Source: Akkermansia muciniphila
GTDB lineage: Bacteria; Verrucomicrobiota; Verrucomicrobiia; Opitutales; UBA953
DNA: 64,000 bases
Direction of reading: 5' to 3'
Assembly: GCA_943331445.1 (NCBI GenBank)
Contig: CALQLO010000002.1
Span: forward strand, 62,001-126,000
Made by a program: the position numbers and the translations under genes. This document shows positions 15,580 through 24,935 of this stretch, one piece after another. Numbering within the stretch: position 1 is the stretch's first letter; every line of letters begins with the position of its first letter. Below the pieces are notes generated by a model. It was given only the letters and a program-made list of their open reading frames with translations, searched no databases and was not told the DNA's origin.

Positions 15580-16938
15580 CTACGAGAGCTTCTTGAGTTC
15601 GCCGGTACTATCGCCGAACTGCACGTCACGAATATCCATGCGATTGAGCATGCTGACCCAGAGATTATTGATCGGGGTCTCCTTTGAATAGACAATATGG
15701 CGGCCCGGACGGAGCGTGCCGCAACCCTTACCCGCGAGCAGCACCGGAAGGTCGTCATGATTATGCCGATCGCCGTCACCGATGGCGGAACCATAGGCGA
15801 TCATCGAGTGGTCGAGCAATGTCCCGTCGCCTTCCTTCACCGACTTCAGGCGCTCGAGGAAATACGCCAAGTGCGCGGTGTGGAATTTATTGATGTCCTG
15901 AATCTTCGCCAGCTTCTCGGGGTTATTGCCGTGGTGCGAGATGCTGTGGTGGCCTTCGCGGACGTTGATAAAAGGGTAGGAACGGTTGCTACCGTCGTTC
16001 GCGAAGACCATCGTCGAAATCCGTGTAGTGTCGGTCTGGAACGCGAGGACGACTAAATCGGCGAGCAATTTCAGGTGCTCCGAATAGCTCTGCGGGATGC
16101 CCTGGGGGGCCACGGCGTTGGCCGGGATCTTAGGCTGGCCCATCGTGCCGGCCTTCTGAATGCGCAGCTCGAGTTCGCGGACTGCGGTGAAATACTCGTC
16201 GAGTTTGCGCTGGTCGCCCGTGCCGAGGCGGAGGTTCAGTTCACGGAAGTCATCGCGGACCGCATCAAGGACGCTCTTGCGTTGGGCCGCCAGGCGGGCG
16301 CGTTCGACGTCTGAACCGGAACCGAACAAGCGCTCGAAGATGAGCTTTGGGTTAACCTCTTTAGGCATCGGCTGAGTCGCGGAGCGCCAGGAGAGATTAG
16401 ATTCGTAAATACAACTGTAGCCGGAATCGCAACCTCCAGCGAGCTTGCTGGCATCGGCACCGACTTCCAAGGAGGGCAGTCGCGTCCGATCACCAACCCG
16501 AGCGGCGGCCACCTGGTCGGCCGAGATGCCGGCACGGATATTGGCACCATCGGTCTTGCGAGGCTGGGCTCCCGTCAGGAAGGCACTCATCGCCCGGGCG
16601 TGGTCGCCACCGCCGTCGCCATTAGCGCGCGCCTTGTCGGCCGTGAGTCCGGTCAAAAGGGAGAAGTCATTCCGGACATTCGCCAACGGCTCAAGGATGG
16701 CGGGGAGCTTCGTGGGCAATGCGCCTTCGGCGATGGGATTCCGGCCGCCGCGCCAGCCATCCATGTTCACGCCGTTAGGAACGTAAATGAAGGCCATCCG
16801 ATTCGGGGCCGCCTGGGAGACCGGCGTGTTGCCGCCCGCCCAAGATTTCTGCACACCCATCGCCTCGAGCCAAGGCAAGGCCAAGGCTGCGCCCATGCCT
16901 TTAAGGATCGTGCGGCGGTTGAGATGGTCGGATTTCAT
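15580..16938 (-). CDS. DUF1552 Tat-exported protein
   Basis: Exported protein of 452 residues of the DUF1552 family, which is abundant in Planctomycetes and Verrucomicrobia and normally encoded beside a PSD1-type cytochrome, as here. A Tat signal (NRRTILKGMGAALALPWLEAMG) follows the ATG at 16938; the frame extends to 16980, but that start would overlap the upstream gene and move the RR motif inward. The body shows SAFLTGAQPRKT, LEVGAD, YTAVRELELRIQKAG and HHGNN, with alkaline-phosphatase-superfamily character. The enzymatic role is not established. It starts 7 nt after the cytochrome gene's stop, so the two are surely co-transcribed. Confidence 0.88.
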   Translation of the reverse strand: MKSDHLNRRTILKGMGAALALPWLEAMGVQKSWAGGNTPVSQAAPNRMAFIYVPNGVNMDGWRGGRNPIAEGALPTKLPAILEPLANVRNDFSLLTGLTADKARANGDGGGDHARAMSAFLTGAQPRKTDGANIRAGISADQVAAARVGDRTRLPSLEVGADASKLAGGCDSGYSCIYESNLSWRSATQPMPKEVNPKLIFERLFGSGSDVERARLAAQRKSVLDAVRDDFRELNLRLGTGDQRKLDEYFTAVRELELRIQKAGTMGQPKIPANAVAPQGIPQSYSEHLKLLADLVVLAFQTDTTRISTMVFANDGSNRSYPFINVREGHHSISHHGNNPEKLAKIQDINKFHTAHLAYFLERLKSVKEGDGTLLDHSMIAYGSAIGDGDRHNHDDLPVLLAGKGCGTLRPGRHIVYSKETPINNLWVSMLNRMDIRDVQFGDSTGELKKLS

Positions 16939-16945
16939 GCGGGGC

Positions 16946-19270
16946 TCACTTGGTCTTAGGCTTATTCGACACGCTTTCAACCTGCGATGTTCCCCGGCGG
17001 AGACGGAATGGGTCGCTGAGCACCACCGCGGTTACGAGGGCGGAAAAGCGGTTTTCGCCCTTTTTGGCCCCCGCGGCGATTTTATCGATGGCGGGTTCGT
17101 CATAATATTCGACGCCTCGGCCCAAGGCGTAAATCAATAGCTTGGACGACAAATTCCGCACGAACTTATCTTGGTCGGCCTTGAGGATGGCCTTGAGCTG
17201 GCTGGCACCACTAAACACCCGGCCGTCCGTCAGCTTGCCGGAAGGATCGATGGGCTTTCCTTCATCGGCTTGGCGAAGTTGACCGACGGCGTCGAATTTT
17301 TCGAAGGCAAAGCCGAGAGCATCCATGCGTGCGTGGCAGGAAGCACAGGATGGATTCTGGCGATGCTGCTCCATCCGCTGACGCAAAGTGCCCGTGAGTT
17401 GATGTTGCGACTCAAGGGCGGGGACTTCGGCGGGGGCGGGCGGCGGGGGCGTGCCGAGGATTTGCTCCAGAATCCACTTCCCGCGTTTGACGGGGGAAGT
17501 GCGGGTCGGATTGGAAGTCGCCGTCAGGATACTGGCCTGCGTGAGCACCCCTCCGCGATCGCCGGGAGGCAACGTCACCCGGATAAACTCCGTCTGCGTT
17601 TGCTTGCTCTTAAAGGCTGTGGTCGGCAGACGATAAAACTGCGCGAGCGGCCGGTTCACATAGGTGAAATCTGCATCGATGATATCCAAGACACTCCGGT
17701 TCTGGCTGACGATCTCTGCCAGGAAAAGTTCGGTCTCCTTGACCATCGCGGTGCGGATGCCCTCGTTGAATTCACGAAACTGGGTGATGTCAACCGACAC
17801 GGTGGAGAGGCGACGCAACTGCAGCCACTGGAGCCCAAAGCCGGTGACGAGATATTGCGACCGTGGGTCCTTCATCATGCGTTGCACCTGCCCGTTGAGG
17901 TCGCTGGAAAGCTTCTTCGTGGAGGCGAGTGCAAACAATTCCTCGTCCGGCATCGACCCCCAAAGAAAATAACTCAGACGCGACGCGAGGGCGAATTCGC
18001 CGACAGCATGGGCCTCGGTCGCGGCGGGTTGCTCGTCCTGCTCGGCCCGGAAAATAAATTTTGGCGACGAGAGCACGATGCTGATCATCGCATGCGCACC
18101 CGCTTCCCAGGTGCCCGCCGCTTGCTCAGCGGCCGTGAAAACCTTCGCGTAACGAGTGATTTCACCCACCGTGGCGGGGCGGCGGAAGGCCCGGCTCACG
18201 AACCAATTAGCCATGGTACGTGCACGCGGTTCGCCCACTTGAGTGCCAGCGAGAGCGGTTAAACGGCGCTGCAAGTCCGTACGCGTATCGAGCGGGCCGC
18301 GGAGGACGAAGCGGACGCCCGAAAGCGTGCGGGTGGTGCTGGCTAGATTTGCCGGCGGGTTTAGCCACGTCATCGTGAAGTTATGCGGCCCCTTGGGGAG
18401 CCGGACCTTCACCTCGGCGTTCTCAGATTTCGACGGCGACTTGAAAGCGTACACCCCGACCTCGGCCCCATCGACGAAGAAGGCAATCCGGGGCGGCGCA
18501 TCGGTCTTATCCCCCTTGGCCTGGAGCCGGGTCGTGATGAAATATTCCCCATCGACAGGGACTTCAATCGTGCCGGACATTGAAGGCGTGGGATTGAAAT
18601 AACGCGTCTGCTCGAATGTCTTCCCGCGCGGGATCATGTCCATCATCGCCAAGCCGGCACCGTCGGGCTCCGGTGGCGTGAGCGGCATGGCCTTACCGGC
18701 AACCATTTGGGCACCGGCGATAAAGCGCTCGAGGTGCACGGGCGAGAACGAGAGCACGTCGCCGATATTGTCGAAACCGTAGCCCGTATCATCGGCTGGA
18801 AAATCGACGGAGAAGTTTCCTTCAATGAAACAGAGGTCGCGGACGGTGTTATTAAACTCCGCGCGATTCAAGCGCCGGAGGGTGACGCTGCCCGGGTCCA
18901 CCTTGGCCTGGGCGGTAGCTTGGGTGAGCAACTTACGGACATTGATTTCGAGCGAGGCGATTTCGGCCTCGCTCGGACGCACCGTTTTCTTCGCGGGCGG
19001 CATCTCGCCGGTAACCACTTGGTTCAGGAGTTCCCGCCATGTCCGTTGCTCCTGGAAGAAGTGGTCCGCGTTCTTGACCGCCTTTAGATCAAGGTCTCCC
19101 TTGGTCTTTTCGCCGCCGTGGCATTCGTAGCAATACTTGCTCAAAAATGGCGCGACATCCTTCTGGAAATCCTGAGCGACCAGGACGGCGGGAGCCAGCC
19201 AGGCCCAAGCCACCCCAGCAAGCACAGCGAGGGGGGCATACCGTGCGTCACATGGGGCTGGTCGCAGCAT
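16946..19270 (-). CDS. PSD1-type cytochrome protein (DUF1592/1588/1587/1585/1595)
   Basis: Periplasmic protein of 774 residues. A signal sequence (about 12-33) precedes CYECH (47-51), a c-type haem site in a planctomycete-cytochrome domain (PFLSKYCYECHGGEKTKG). The rest follows the usual domain chain: LRRLNRAEFNNTVRDL (DUF1587), a beta-rich carbohydrate-binding-like part, WFVSRAFRRPAT (DUF1595), SRLSYFLWGSMPDEEL (DUF1592), RGGVLTQASILTATSNP (DUF1588) and a C-terminal DUF1585 with YALGRGVEYYDEPAI. CASCHARMDALGF gives a second CxxCH. Function unproven; members are assumed to couple oxidation of a polymer or sugar to electron transfer. First gene of the two-gene unit with DUF1552. Confidence 0.9.
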   Translation of the reverse strand: MLRPAPCDARYAPLAVLAGVAWAWLAPAVLVAQDFQKDVAPFLSKYCYECHGGEKTKGDLDLKAVKNADHFFQEQRTWRELLNQVVTGEMPPAKKTVRPSEAEIASLEINVRKLLTQATAQAKVDPGSVTLRRLNRAEFNNTVRDLCFIEGNFSVDFPADDTGYGFDNIGDVLSFSPVHLERFIAGAQMVAGKAMPLTPPEPDGAGLAMMDMIPRGKTFEQTRYFNPTPSMSGTIEVPVDGEYFITTRLQAKGDKTDAPPRIAFFVDGAEVGVYAFKSPSKSENAEVKVRLPKGPHNFTMTWLNPPANLASTTRTLSGVRFVLRGPLDTRTDLQRRLTALAGTQVGEPRARTMANWFVSRAFRRPATVGEITRYAKVFTAAEQAAGTWEAGAHAMISIVLSSPKFIFRAEQDEQPAATEAHAVGEFALASRLSYFLWGSMPDEELFALASTKKLSSDLNGQVQRMMKDPRSQYLVTGFGLQWLQLRRLSTVSVDITQFREFNEGIRTAMVKETELFLAEIVSQNRSVLDIIDADFTYVNRPLAQFYRLPTTAFKSKQTQTEFIRVTLPPGDRGGVLTQASILTATSNPTRTSPVKRGKWILEQILGTPPPPAPAEVPALESQHQLTGTLRQRMEQHRQNPSCASCHARMDALGFAFEKFDAVGQLRQADEGKPIDPSGKLTDGRVFSGASQLKAILKADQDKFVRNLSSKLLIYALGRGVEYYDEPAIDKIAAGAKKGENRFSALVTAVVLSDPFRLRRGTSQVESVSNKPKTK

Positions 19271-19552
19271 TCACCTCAAAGACAAAACCACCGGCGTAAG
19301 GTTGCAAACCAAAGGGCCGATTAATCAAAATTCTGTTAAAATTATGTTAAACTATGCAAAGCCATCTCCCCCATTGCTTTACAGATATAAATTCCGACGT
19401 TTAGCCCTTAAACAGGCTACGCATCTAGTCAAAATACTAGGGTTTTAAGGCAAAAGTCCTCGATTAACGGCCCCCGACCGCCAAGATGCGGAGGAAGTTA
19501 GAAACCAAAGCCCCCGCTTGGTGTTTGAGAATTACCCCCACCCCTTTCGAAG
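19271..19552. other. Divergent intergenic region, AT-rich
   Basis: 282 nt between the PSD1 gene (minus) and the secretion operon (plus), so both promoters should be here. It is markedly AT-rich around 19325-19445, with a TGTTAAA direct repeat (near 19333 and 19345) and CTAGT-6 nt-ACTAG (19425-19440). I cannot pick a convincing -35/-10 pair. No RNA gene is seen. Confidence 0.5.
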
Positions 19553-20209
19553 ATGATTACCCCGCACAGACTTACCGTCGGTTTCTTGGTCGCCGCCGCC
19601 CTCTTGGGTGCCAGCGCGCAGGCCCTGGCTATTGATCTCGAAAGCTTGGTGAAGAACTCCCCCTTCGGCGCCGCCGCCGCGGGCGGTCAGGCCAACGCCG
19701 CCCCTGGCACCCTTGAATTCCGCGGGATGTATGTGGAAGGCGGAGTTTCCTATTACAGCATCTATAATCTCCTGACCAAGCAATCGAGCTGGGTCGCGGA
19801 AGGTGAAGCTGCTTCCGTCAATGTGCCGGTCGTCATCAAAGGCTTTGATGCCGCCAATGAAGCCTTGCTCGTCGACAACGCTGGGCAGCCCCAGCGGATG
19901 GAGCTCCATCAGGCGATTGTCGTGAAGTATGCGGGCCCTGCGGCCGCGCCCATGACCACCGTGACCAATGGCATCGCCGCGACGCAAGGCGGTGCTCCCG
20001 GTGCTCCTGGTGGTATTAATATCGCCAATCTTACGCCTGAACAAATTGAAGCCTTCCGTCAGTCGATGCGTGACCGTTTCGGTCGCGGTGGCCAAGGCGG
20101 CCCAGGGGGAGCCGCCGCCGGTGAAGGCGTCGTCGCCAAAAATCGTGGAGGGGACGGGGCGGGTGCCGCCGCCCCGACCACCGGCAAAACCAAAAAAGCC
20201 GCCAAGTAA
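19553..20209 (+). CDS. Exported protein, possible GspC/PilP-like component
   Basis: First gene of the secretion operon, 218 residues with a signal peptide (LTVGFLVAAALLGASAQALA). The central part LEFRGMYVEGGVSYYSIYNL ... VVIKGFDAANEALLVDN resembles the homology-region beta fold of GspC or PilP: a strand with G, a 'Y-x-I' strand, a Gly-Glu turn, then 'V..I....V.L...G'. This similarity is by eye only. The C-terminus is low-complexity Gly/Ala (QGGPGGAAAG) ending in Lys-rich residues. No GspC is otherwise found, so it may link the secretin to the inner-membrane platform. It stops 24 nt before gspG. Confidence 0.65.
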   Translation: MITPHRLTVGFLVAAALLGASAQALAIDLESLVKNSPFGAAAAGGQANAAPGTLEFRGMYVEGGVSYYSIYNLLTKQSSWVAEGEAASVNVPVVIKGFDAANEALLVDNAGQPQRMELHQAIVVKYAGPAAAPMTTVTNGIAATQGGAPGAPGGINIANLTPEQIEAFRQSMRDRFGRGGQGGPGGAAAGEGVVAKNRGGDGAGAAAPTTGKTKKAAK

Positions 20210-20233
20210 AACGCCGGCTCGAATATTTCCGAC

Positions 20234-20680
20234 ATGACCCCACTCCAGAAAAACCCGGCCCGTCGACTCCGCAAGGGCTTCACGCTGCTCGAAATCCTGA
20301 TCACGATTGCCATCATGGCGCTGCTGGTCGGGGTGGTCGTGCAGAACCTCGATAAGTTCTTCGGCCAAGGCCAGGAAGGGGCCGCGAAAATCTTCGTGCG
20401 CAATTCCTTGGAAGCCCCGTTGCTCAGCTACCGACGCGATCTGGGTGACTACCCTTCCACCGAGGAAGGCATTAAGGCCCTCATCAAGGCACCCGAAGGA
20501 AAGTCTGACCAATGGAAGGGGCCTTATATCAAAGTCCCGGGCGGCAACGCGCCCAACGATCCGTGGGGCAACCCTTATCAGTATCGCTATCCCGGAACCC
20601 ATAACACGGACAGTTACGATCTGTTTTCCATGGGCCGCGACAAGCAGCCAGACACCCCGGACGATATCGGAAACTGGTGA
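20234..20680 (+). CDS. gspG: Type II secretion major pseudopilin GspG
   Basis: Major pseudopilin of the type II secretion system, 148 residues, polymerising into the periplasmic pseudopilus. The prepilin site is KG|FTLLEILI with cleavage after Gly15 and the conserved Glu at mature position 5 (E20). A hydrophobic helix follows. The C-terminal region has the GspG signature: YPSTEEGIKALI, WKGPYIK and NDPWGNPYQYRYPG, then DLFSMGRD, which belongs to the calcium site. The gene overlaps gspH by 4 nt. The prepilin peptidase needed to process it is not in this window. Confidence 0.95.
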   Translation: MTPLQKNPARRLRKGFTLLEILITIAIMALLVGVVVQNLDKFFGQGQEGAAKIFVRNSLEAPLLSYRRDLGDYPSTEEGIKALIKAPEGKSDQWKGPYIKVPGGNAPNDPWGNPYQYRYPGTHNTDSYDLFSMGRDKQPDTPDDIGNW

Positions 20681-21219
20681 ACACGGCGCGGCAGCATTCC
20701 TCCCGGCTTACGGAGCGCGGCGGCTTCACCCTGCTGGAGACGTTGCTCGCTATCGGCCTGATGACCATGATTGCGGCCGTCCTTATTGGGGGTTCCAGTG
20801 CGCTACTTAAGGGTGCCTCTGATGCCGACCCAGAAACGGCCGTGCTGGCGCTCTTTCAAACGGTGCGTCGAAATGCGGTGCTGAAAGGCAAGATCTTGGA
20901 ACTGACCCCGACCGTCACAATCGACGAGAATGGGCCCGACTTCACCTGGGGTGAAGAAGTCGCGAGCGATGAAAAACCGCGCCACGAGGAAACGCTCCCC
21001 AAGATGGAGGATAAGGTCGTCAAGATTCTCGCCCCAGTCTCCGACGGGGCGATTCTGCTCGGCGGGGTCGCTTCGGAAAAATCCCTGATACGCATGCGCT
21101 TCTTCCCGGACGGCACTTGCGATCGCGTTCGTCTCGAAATCACCAACAAGGGCGAGCGGCAGATTCGAATGATTGACCCCCTCACCTGCGCGCCGCTCCC
21201 GGTCGCCGCTCCCAAATGA
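20677..21219 (+). CDS. gspH: Type II secretion minor pseudopilin GspH-like
   Basis: Minor pseudopilin, 180 residues. The prepilin motif is GG|FTLLETLL, cleaved after Gly16 with Glu21 at position +5, followed by a hydrophobic helix. The globular part is divergent, so the H assignment rests on position between gspG and gspI and on size. The start is GTG at 20677, overlapping the gspG TGA, the same 4-nt coupling used through the operon. Confidence 0.82.
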   Translation: MNTARQHSSRLTERGGFTLLETLLAIGLMTMIAAVLIGGSSALLKGASDADPETAVLALFQTVRRNAVLKGKILELTPTVTIDENGPDFTWGEEVASDEKPRHEETLPKMEDKVVKILAPVSDGAILLGGVASEKSLIRMRFFPDGTCDRVRLEITNKGERQIRMIDPLTCAPLPVAAPK

Positions 21220-21830
21220 AGCGCCGCGGCTTCACGCTCATCGAGGTGCTCGTCAGCCTCGCCATCTTTGCCTTGGCCGCCGCCAGCCTGGGCGGAGCCT
21301 ACTACAATGTTCTCCTGAGCCGGATCGCGATGAAACAGGACGAGCAAGGGCTGGATGATATGGCGCGGTGCCGAGCGGCGTTACTGGAAACCCCGGGCTT
21401 CGACGATGTGGAAACCGGTGGCGAAATCCACCTGCCCGGAAATCGCACCGCCCGCTGGAAAGGGAAAATCGAACCGACCACCGTCAGCGACCTATTTGCC
21501 GTGATGCTAACGGCCGAAATTCAGGCTACCGAAAACGGCGAGTTTGGCCCCGAGCGAACCGAAGCACGCATGCTCCTTCGGCCCACTTGGTCCATCCCCT
21601 CTGACCGCCAAAAAATCCGGGACGAAGCCCGCGAGCGACTGCTCAAGGAACGCGGCTATGACGAAGCGTTGGGGAACTCTGCTTTCCGCAGCACCAAGAC
21701 CACGGGCAAAAAACTTGTCCCGCCTACGGCGGCGAATCCCAGTGGCGCGACCCCGACTCCGAAAAAAGGCGGCGCGGGCAAAGGCACCCCCGCCCCAGCA
21801 CCTGCGCCCAAGGCCGCTCCTAAGCAATGA
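21216..21830 (+). CDS. gspI: Type II secretion minor pseudopilin GspI-like
   Basis: Minor pseudopilin of 204 residues. The very short leader MKRRG is cleaved before FTLIEVLVSLAIFALAAASL, with Glu10 at mature position 5. GspI in other bacteria is nearer 120-130 residues. The extra length here is a C-terminal Lys/Pro/Ala-rich tail (about 165-204), probably flexible. It starts by 4-nt overlap with gspH. GspI normally forms the pseudopilus tip with J and K, whose genes follow. Confidence 0.83.
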   Translation: MKRRGFTLIEVLVSLAIFALAAASLGGAYYNVLLSRIAMKQDEQGLDDMARCRAALLETPGFDDVETGGEIHLPGNRTARWKGKIEPTTVSDLFAVMLTAEIQATENGEFGPERTEARMLLRPTWSIPSDRQKIRDEARERLLKERGYDEALGNSAFRSTKTTGKKLVPPTAANPSGATPTPKKGGAGKGTPAPAPAPKAAPKQ

Positions 21831-22510
21831 ACCCACGCCCTCAAAGTCGCGGCGGTTTCACCATGCTCGAGATGCTCGTCGCCCTTGCGCTCTTGGGCGC
21901 CCTGATGGTGTCGCTCAATACCTTCCTTTTCTCGATGGGTGAGCTCTGGGGCAAAGGACGCGACCAACGCTTATTTGATCAGCATTCTCGGGCGGTGGCC
22001 AAAGTGGTGAATCGCACTTTCGAGGCCGCCACCTACGGGCCAGGCGCCAGCGGTGTCAGCCTCAAGGATATCGATAACGGCAGCGGCACGACGGAACCGC
22101 GGCTCACGTTCGTCCTCGCCGACGCCGCCCGGCTGGCCGAATGGCCGGAAGGTCCGCTGCCAGATGTGGACTTCAATGTGTACGTCGATCCAGAGCGTGG
22201 CTTGATTTTCCAGTGGCAATCTCGGCTGGAGTTGGAGCGGGATAAGAAAGACCTGCACGAGACCATCATCAGCCCGTTCGTCAAGGCGCTCCACTACGAG
22301 TACTACGACGCCACCCTGAAGGAGTGGAAAATCGAAGATGAACCGAAGCATGACGATGGCGGCACCGCTTGGCTCAAGCCCGCGCGCCTGCACCTCATCT
22401 TCAAATTCCCTGAACTCAAATCCACGCCCAAGACGACGGATGGCCCCACGGTGGAACCCGAAGTCGTGATCAACATCCCCATCAAGCGCACCGGGGCCAC
22501 CACGCCATGA
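21827..22510 (+). CDS. gspJ: Type II secretion minor pseudopilin GspJ-like
   Basis: Minor pseudopilin of 227 residues. Prepilin motif GG|FTMLEMLVALALLGAL with cleavage after Gly10 and Glu15 at +5. The rest is a beta-rich domain (PRLTFVLADAARL, VDFNVYVDPERGLIFQWQ, HLIFKFPELK) matching GspJ in order and size. It overlaps gspI and gspK by 4 nt each, so the tip proteins I, J and K are translated together. Confidence 0.85.
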   Translation: MNPRPQSRGGFTMLEMLVALALLGALMVSLNTFLFSMGELWGKGRDQRLFDQHSRAVAKVVNRTFEAATYGPGASGVSLKDIDNGSGTTEPRLTFVLADAARLAEWPEGPLPDVDFNVYVDPERGLIFQWQSRLELERDKKDLHETIISPFVKALHYEYYDATLKEWKIEDEPKHDDGGTAWLKPARLHLIFKFPELKSTPKTTDGPTVEPEVVINIPIKRTGATTP

Positions 22511-23751
22511 AGAAGCACAACCGCCGCGGATCGGTCATCATCATCGTGCTCGTGCTGATCACCCTGGCATCGTTGTCGCTGGGCCGCTTCATGGAGGACA
22601 ACTCCTTGGAGCTCCAGATGTCGACCCAAGAGGCCGACCGTCGTCGCCTTCGCGCCGACGCTCAGAGTGAACTCGAACTGGCCCTCGCGGTCATTGCGGA
22701 AATTCGCGCCATCGACCTCAATAAAATCCATGCCCCCTCGCAGGGCTACGACGACCCTCACGCCTACGCCCACTTCCCTGCACGCGAAGGCCTGACCGTG
22801 ACGTTCGACTATGAGGATGAGACCGCGAAGCTACCACTCAGTGTGCTGACCAAGAATGAGCTCATCCAGTTACTTTACTCCTTGGGACAGGAACAGCGCG
22901 ACGCCGAGCGCGTAGCCGATGCGCTCGTCGCCTGGCAAAGCAAGTCCTACGAGTCGATCGAAGAAGCGGCGACAGACGCAGCCTACCAGCGGGCCACGCT
23001 CTCCTTCCGCCCGGCGCGACGCCCGTTCCGCACCTTCGAGGAATTCCGGTCCGTCGGCGTCGCCAAAGATTTCTTCTTCGACGAACTCGGCCACGCTACC
23101 CCGCTGTTTGAAGCCTTCAAATCGTGTGTGAGCCTATACACCTTCCCCCAGGCCAATATCAATACGGCCTCGGACGCCGTCCTGCTCTCGCAAGGAATCG
23201 ATGAAACGCAACTCGGACTGATCCGCGACCGGCAGAAAGAAATCGGCCACAAGAATGTCGGCACCCCGCCGTATTTCCGCGTCACCGACGAAGTTCGCCG
23301 ATTAATCGGGGGCAACGCGAACCTCCAGAAGTTTGATGACGAAGTGATTCTGATGTGGGTACGGGTAACCGTCAAAGAGGGCCTCTCCAAGTGCCGCGTC
23401 AGTGCCCTGGTCGCGGTTCGCCAGGATGTCGCCTACCCTAGCGCCACCCCGAACCCGGATACCGACACCAGCATCGGTCAATCCCGCACGGGCACCCGGG
23501 CCCCAACTATTCCCAAGACAACGGGAACCTCGACAGCCTCCACGAGGTCGACTACTACCAAGCCCTCCCCTTATCTCACCCCTGGCATCGAGGCATCCCC
23601 CACCCTAGGCACCTCAACCATGAGTGGCCGAGTTGCTAGCAACTCCATCAACTACCCCTTCCAGATTCTCGCCTGGGAAGAAGATAACGGAGCCCCACCC
23701 GCCCCCATCCATTCCGAAACCCCAGCCGCCCGGCCGACCCTCAAAAAATGA
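22507..23751 (+). CDS. gspK: Type II secretion pseudopilus tip protein GspK
   Basis: Large minor pseudopilin capping the pseudopilus, 414 residues. The N-terminus RRG|SVIIIVLVLITLASL has the processing Gly but no Glu at position 5, which is normal for GspK. The middle shows the SAM-like region of the family: INTASDAVLLSQGID, VADALVAWQ and FRTFEEFRSVGV. From about residue 314 onward the sequence becomes a Thr/Ser/Pro-rich tail (TPNPDTDTSIG ... TSTASTRSTTTKPS), which looks like a disordered extension. Overlaps gspJ and gspL by 4 nt. Confidence 0.88.
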   Translation: MKKHNRRGSVIIIVLVLITLASLSLGRFMEDNSLELQMSTQEADRRRLRADAQSELELALAVIAEIRAIDLNKIHAPSQGYDDPHAYAHFPAREGLTVTFDYEDETAKLPLSVLTKNELIQLLYSLGQEQRDAERVADALVAWQSKSYESIEEAATDAAYQRATLSFRPARRPFRTFEEFRSVGVAKDFFFDELGHATPLFEAFKSCVSLYTFPQANINTASDAVLLSQGIDETQLGLIRDRQKEIGHKNVGTPPYFRVTDEVRRLIGGNANLQKFDDEVILMWVRVTVKEGLSKCRVSALVAVRQDVAYPSATPNPDTDTSIGQSRTGTRAPTIPKTTGTSTASTRSTTTKPSPYLTPGIEASPTLGTSTMSGRVASNSINYPFQILAWEEDNGAPPAPIHSETPAARPTLKK

Positions 23752-24935
23752 GCACCACTCCCATTCCAGACTCCCCCAGTTCCACCCGGGGTGCGACCAG
23801 CAACTCAAACCGCGCCCCGCAGGGAGAGGCCGCCTTACTTCCGGGTAATCGCTTCTTCGTGCGTTTATTAAGCGTCGAAGGCGCTGAGGTCGCCGCGCAG
23901 GTCAACCTCCAGCTCGAAGCGATCTCTCCCTTCCCGCTGGAGCAAATGCTGGTCGGCCATATCAGCTCGCCGGACGGCAAACAGGTCCTCGCCTATTCGG
24001 CCCATCGCCGACGCTTCACGCCGGAGGAAAGTTTTGCCTGGCCGGAAAACTGCCCGGTCGTTCCAGAGTTCCTCGCCTTATGCGGCCACCGCCTCCCGGC
24101 TGGGGGCGTCGTCGTCCATAAAGGTTACGAACGTCTGACCGCCCTAGCCTGGAAGGCGGGCGACTCACTCCCTTCCGCAGTCGTCGTCACCGACTTGGCA
24201 GACCACGACGAAACCGGCATTGCGCACGAAGCAGCGAGCCATGCCGAACTGGCCGCCGATTGCCCCGTCGAAATCATCACGGGTGAGTTGACGGGTAAAA
24301 TCATCGATGGCGCCCTCACCCTTACGGCGGAAGGCCAGGAATCATTCACGATTCCCAAAGCCCAGCTGGATGATGCCGACATCCGCGATGGCGACTTTCT
24401 CGCCGAACGCCGCAAAAAAGAACGGACGAATCTGGTTATCTGGAGCATCGCGCAGGCCTGTGCCGCCACCCTCGCCCTCAGCTTGATTGGAGAAGGCGCC
24501 AGCTTCTTCATCCATAACCGCTCTGGTGCGCTGGAGGCCCAAATTGAGAAAGCTAAACCGGGCATTGATGAGCTCAAGGACTTGGATGGCATCTCGACCC
24601 GCCTCGCCGACCTTGGGGTTAAACGACTTCTTCCCCTTGAAATGCTGGCGCTCGTGAACGAGAAGCGCCCTGCGACCGTCGAGTTCATGAACATCTCGTG
24701 CGAGGTCAAAAAGCAGAAGGCCAGCGTCCTCACCAAGCCCACGCTGACGATCGACGCGCGCACCCCCAATGCCGGAGATATTTCCGACCTCCTCAAAGCC
24801 GTGAAAGCCATTCCCGAGGTCGAGAGCGTCACGAGTAACGAACCCAAGTTTCGCGAGACCGCTACCACCTTCCGCCTGGAAGTCGTCTTCAAGCAAGCCG
24901 AGCTCCTCAAGACCGCCGAAGCCACCAAACAATGA
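23748..24935 (+). CDS. gspL: Type II secretion inner-membrane protein GspL/PilM-N-like
   Basis: Inner-membrane platform protein of 395 residues. The N-terminal 225 residues are cytoplasmic and read like the actin-like GspL domain that binds GspE (AQVNLQLEAISPFPLEQML is the typical early block). A single hydrophobic segment follows (about 228-250, VIWSIAQACAATLALSLIG), then a coiled coil and a small periplasmic ferredoxin-like fold (LTIDARTPNAGDISDLLKAV). This layout also matches a PilM-PilN fusion. It lies between gspK and gspM, with 4-nt overlaps on both sides. Confidence 0.8.
   Translation: MSTTPIPDSPSSTRGATSNSNRAPQGEAALLPGNRFFVRLLSVEGAEVAAQVNLQLEAISPFPLEQMLVGHISSPDGKQVLAYSAHRRRFTPEESFAWPENCPVVPEFLALCGHRLPAGGVVVHKGYERLTALAWKAGDSLPSAVVVTDLADHDETGIAHEAASHAELAADCPVEIITGELTGKIIDGALTLTAEGQESFTIPKAQLDDADIRDGDFLAERRKKERTNLVIWSIAQACAATLALSLIGEGASFFIHNRSGALEAQIEKAKPGIDELKDLDGISTRLADLGVKRLLPLEMLALVNEKRPATVEFMNISCEVKKQKASVLTKPTLTIDARTPNAGDISDLLKAVKAIPEVESVTSNEPKFRETATTFRLEVVFKQAELLKTAEATKQ

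Noticed and set aside
17171-18262. 363-residue plus-strand frame
   Set aside because: Antisense to the PSD1 cytochrome gene, which has all its expected domains.
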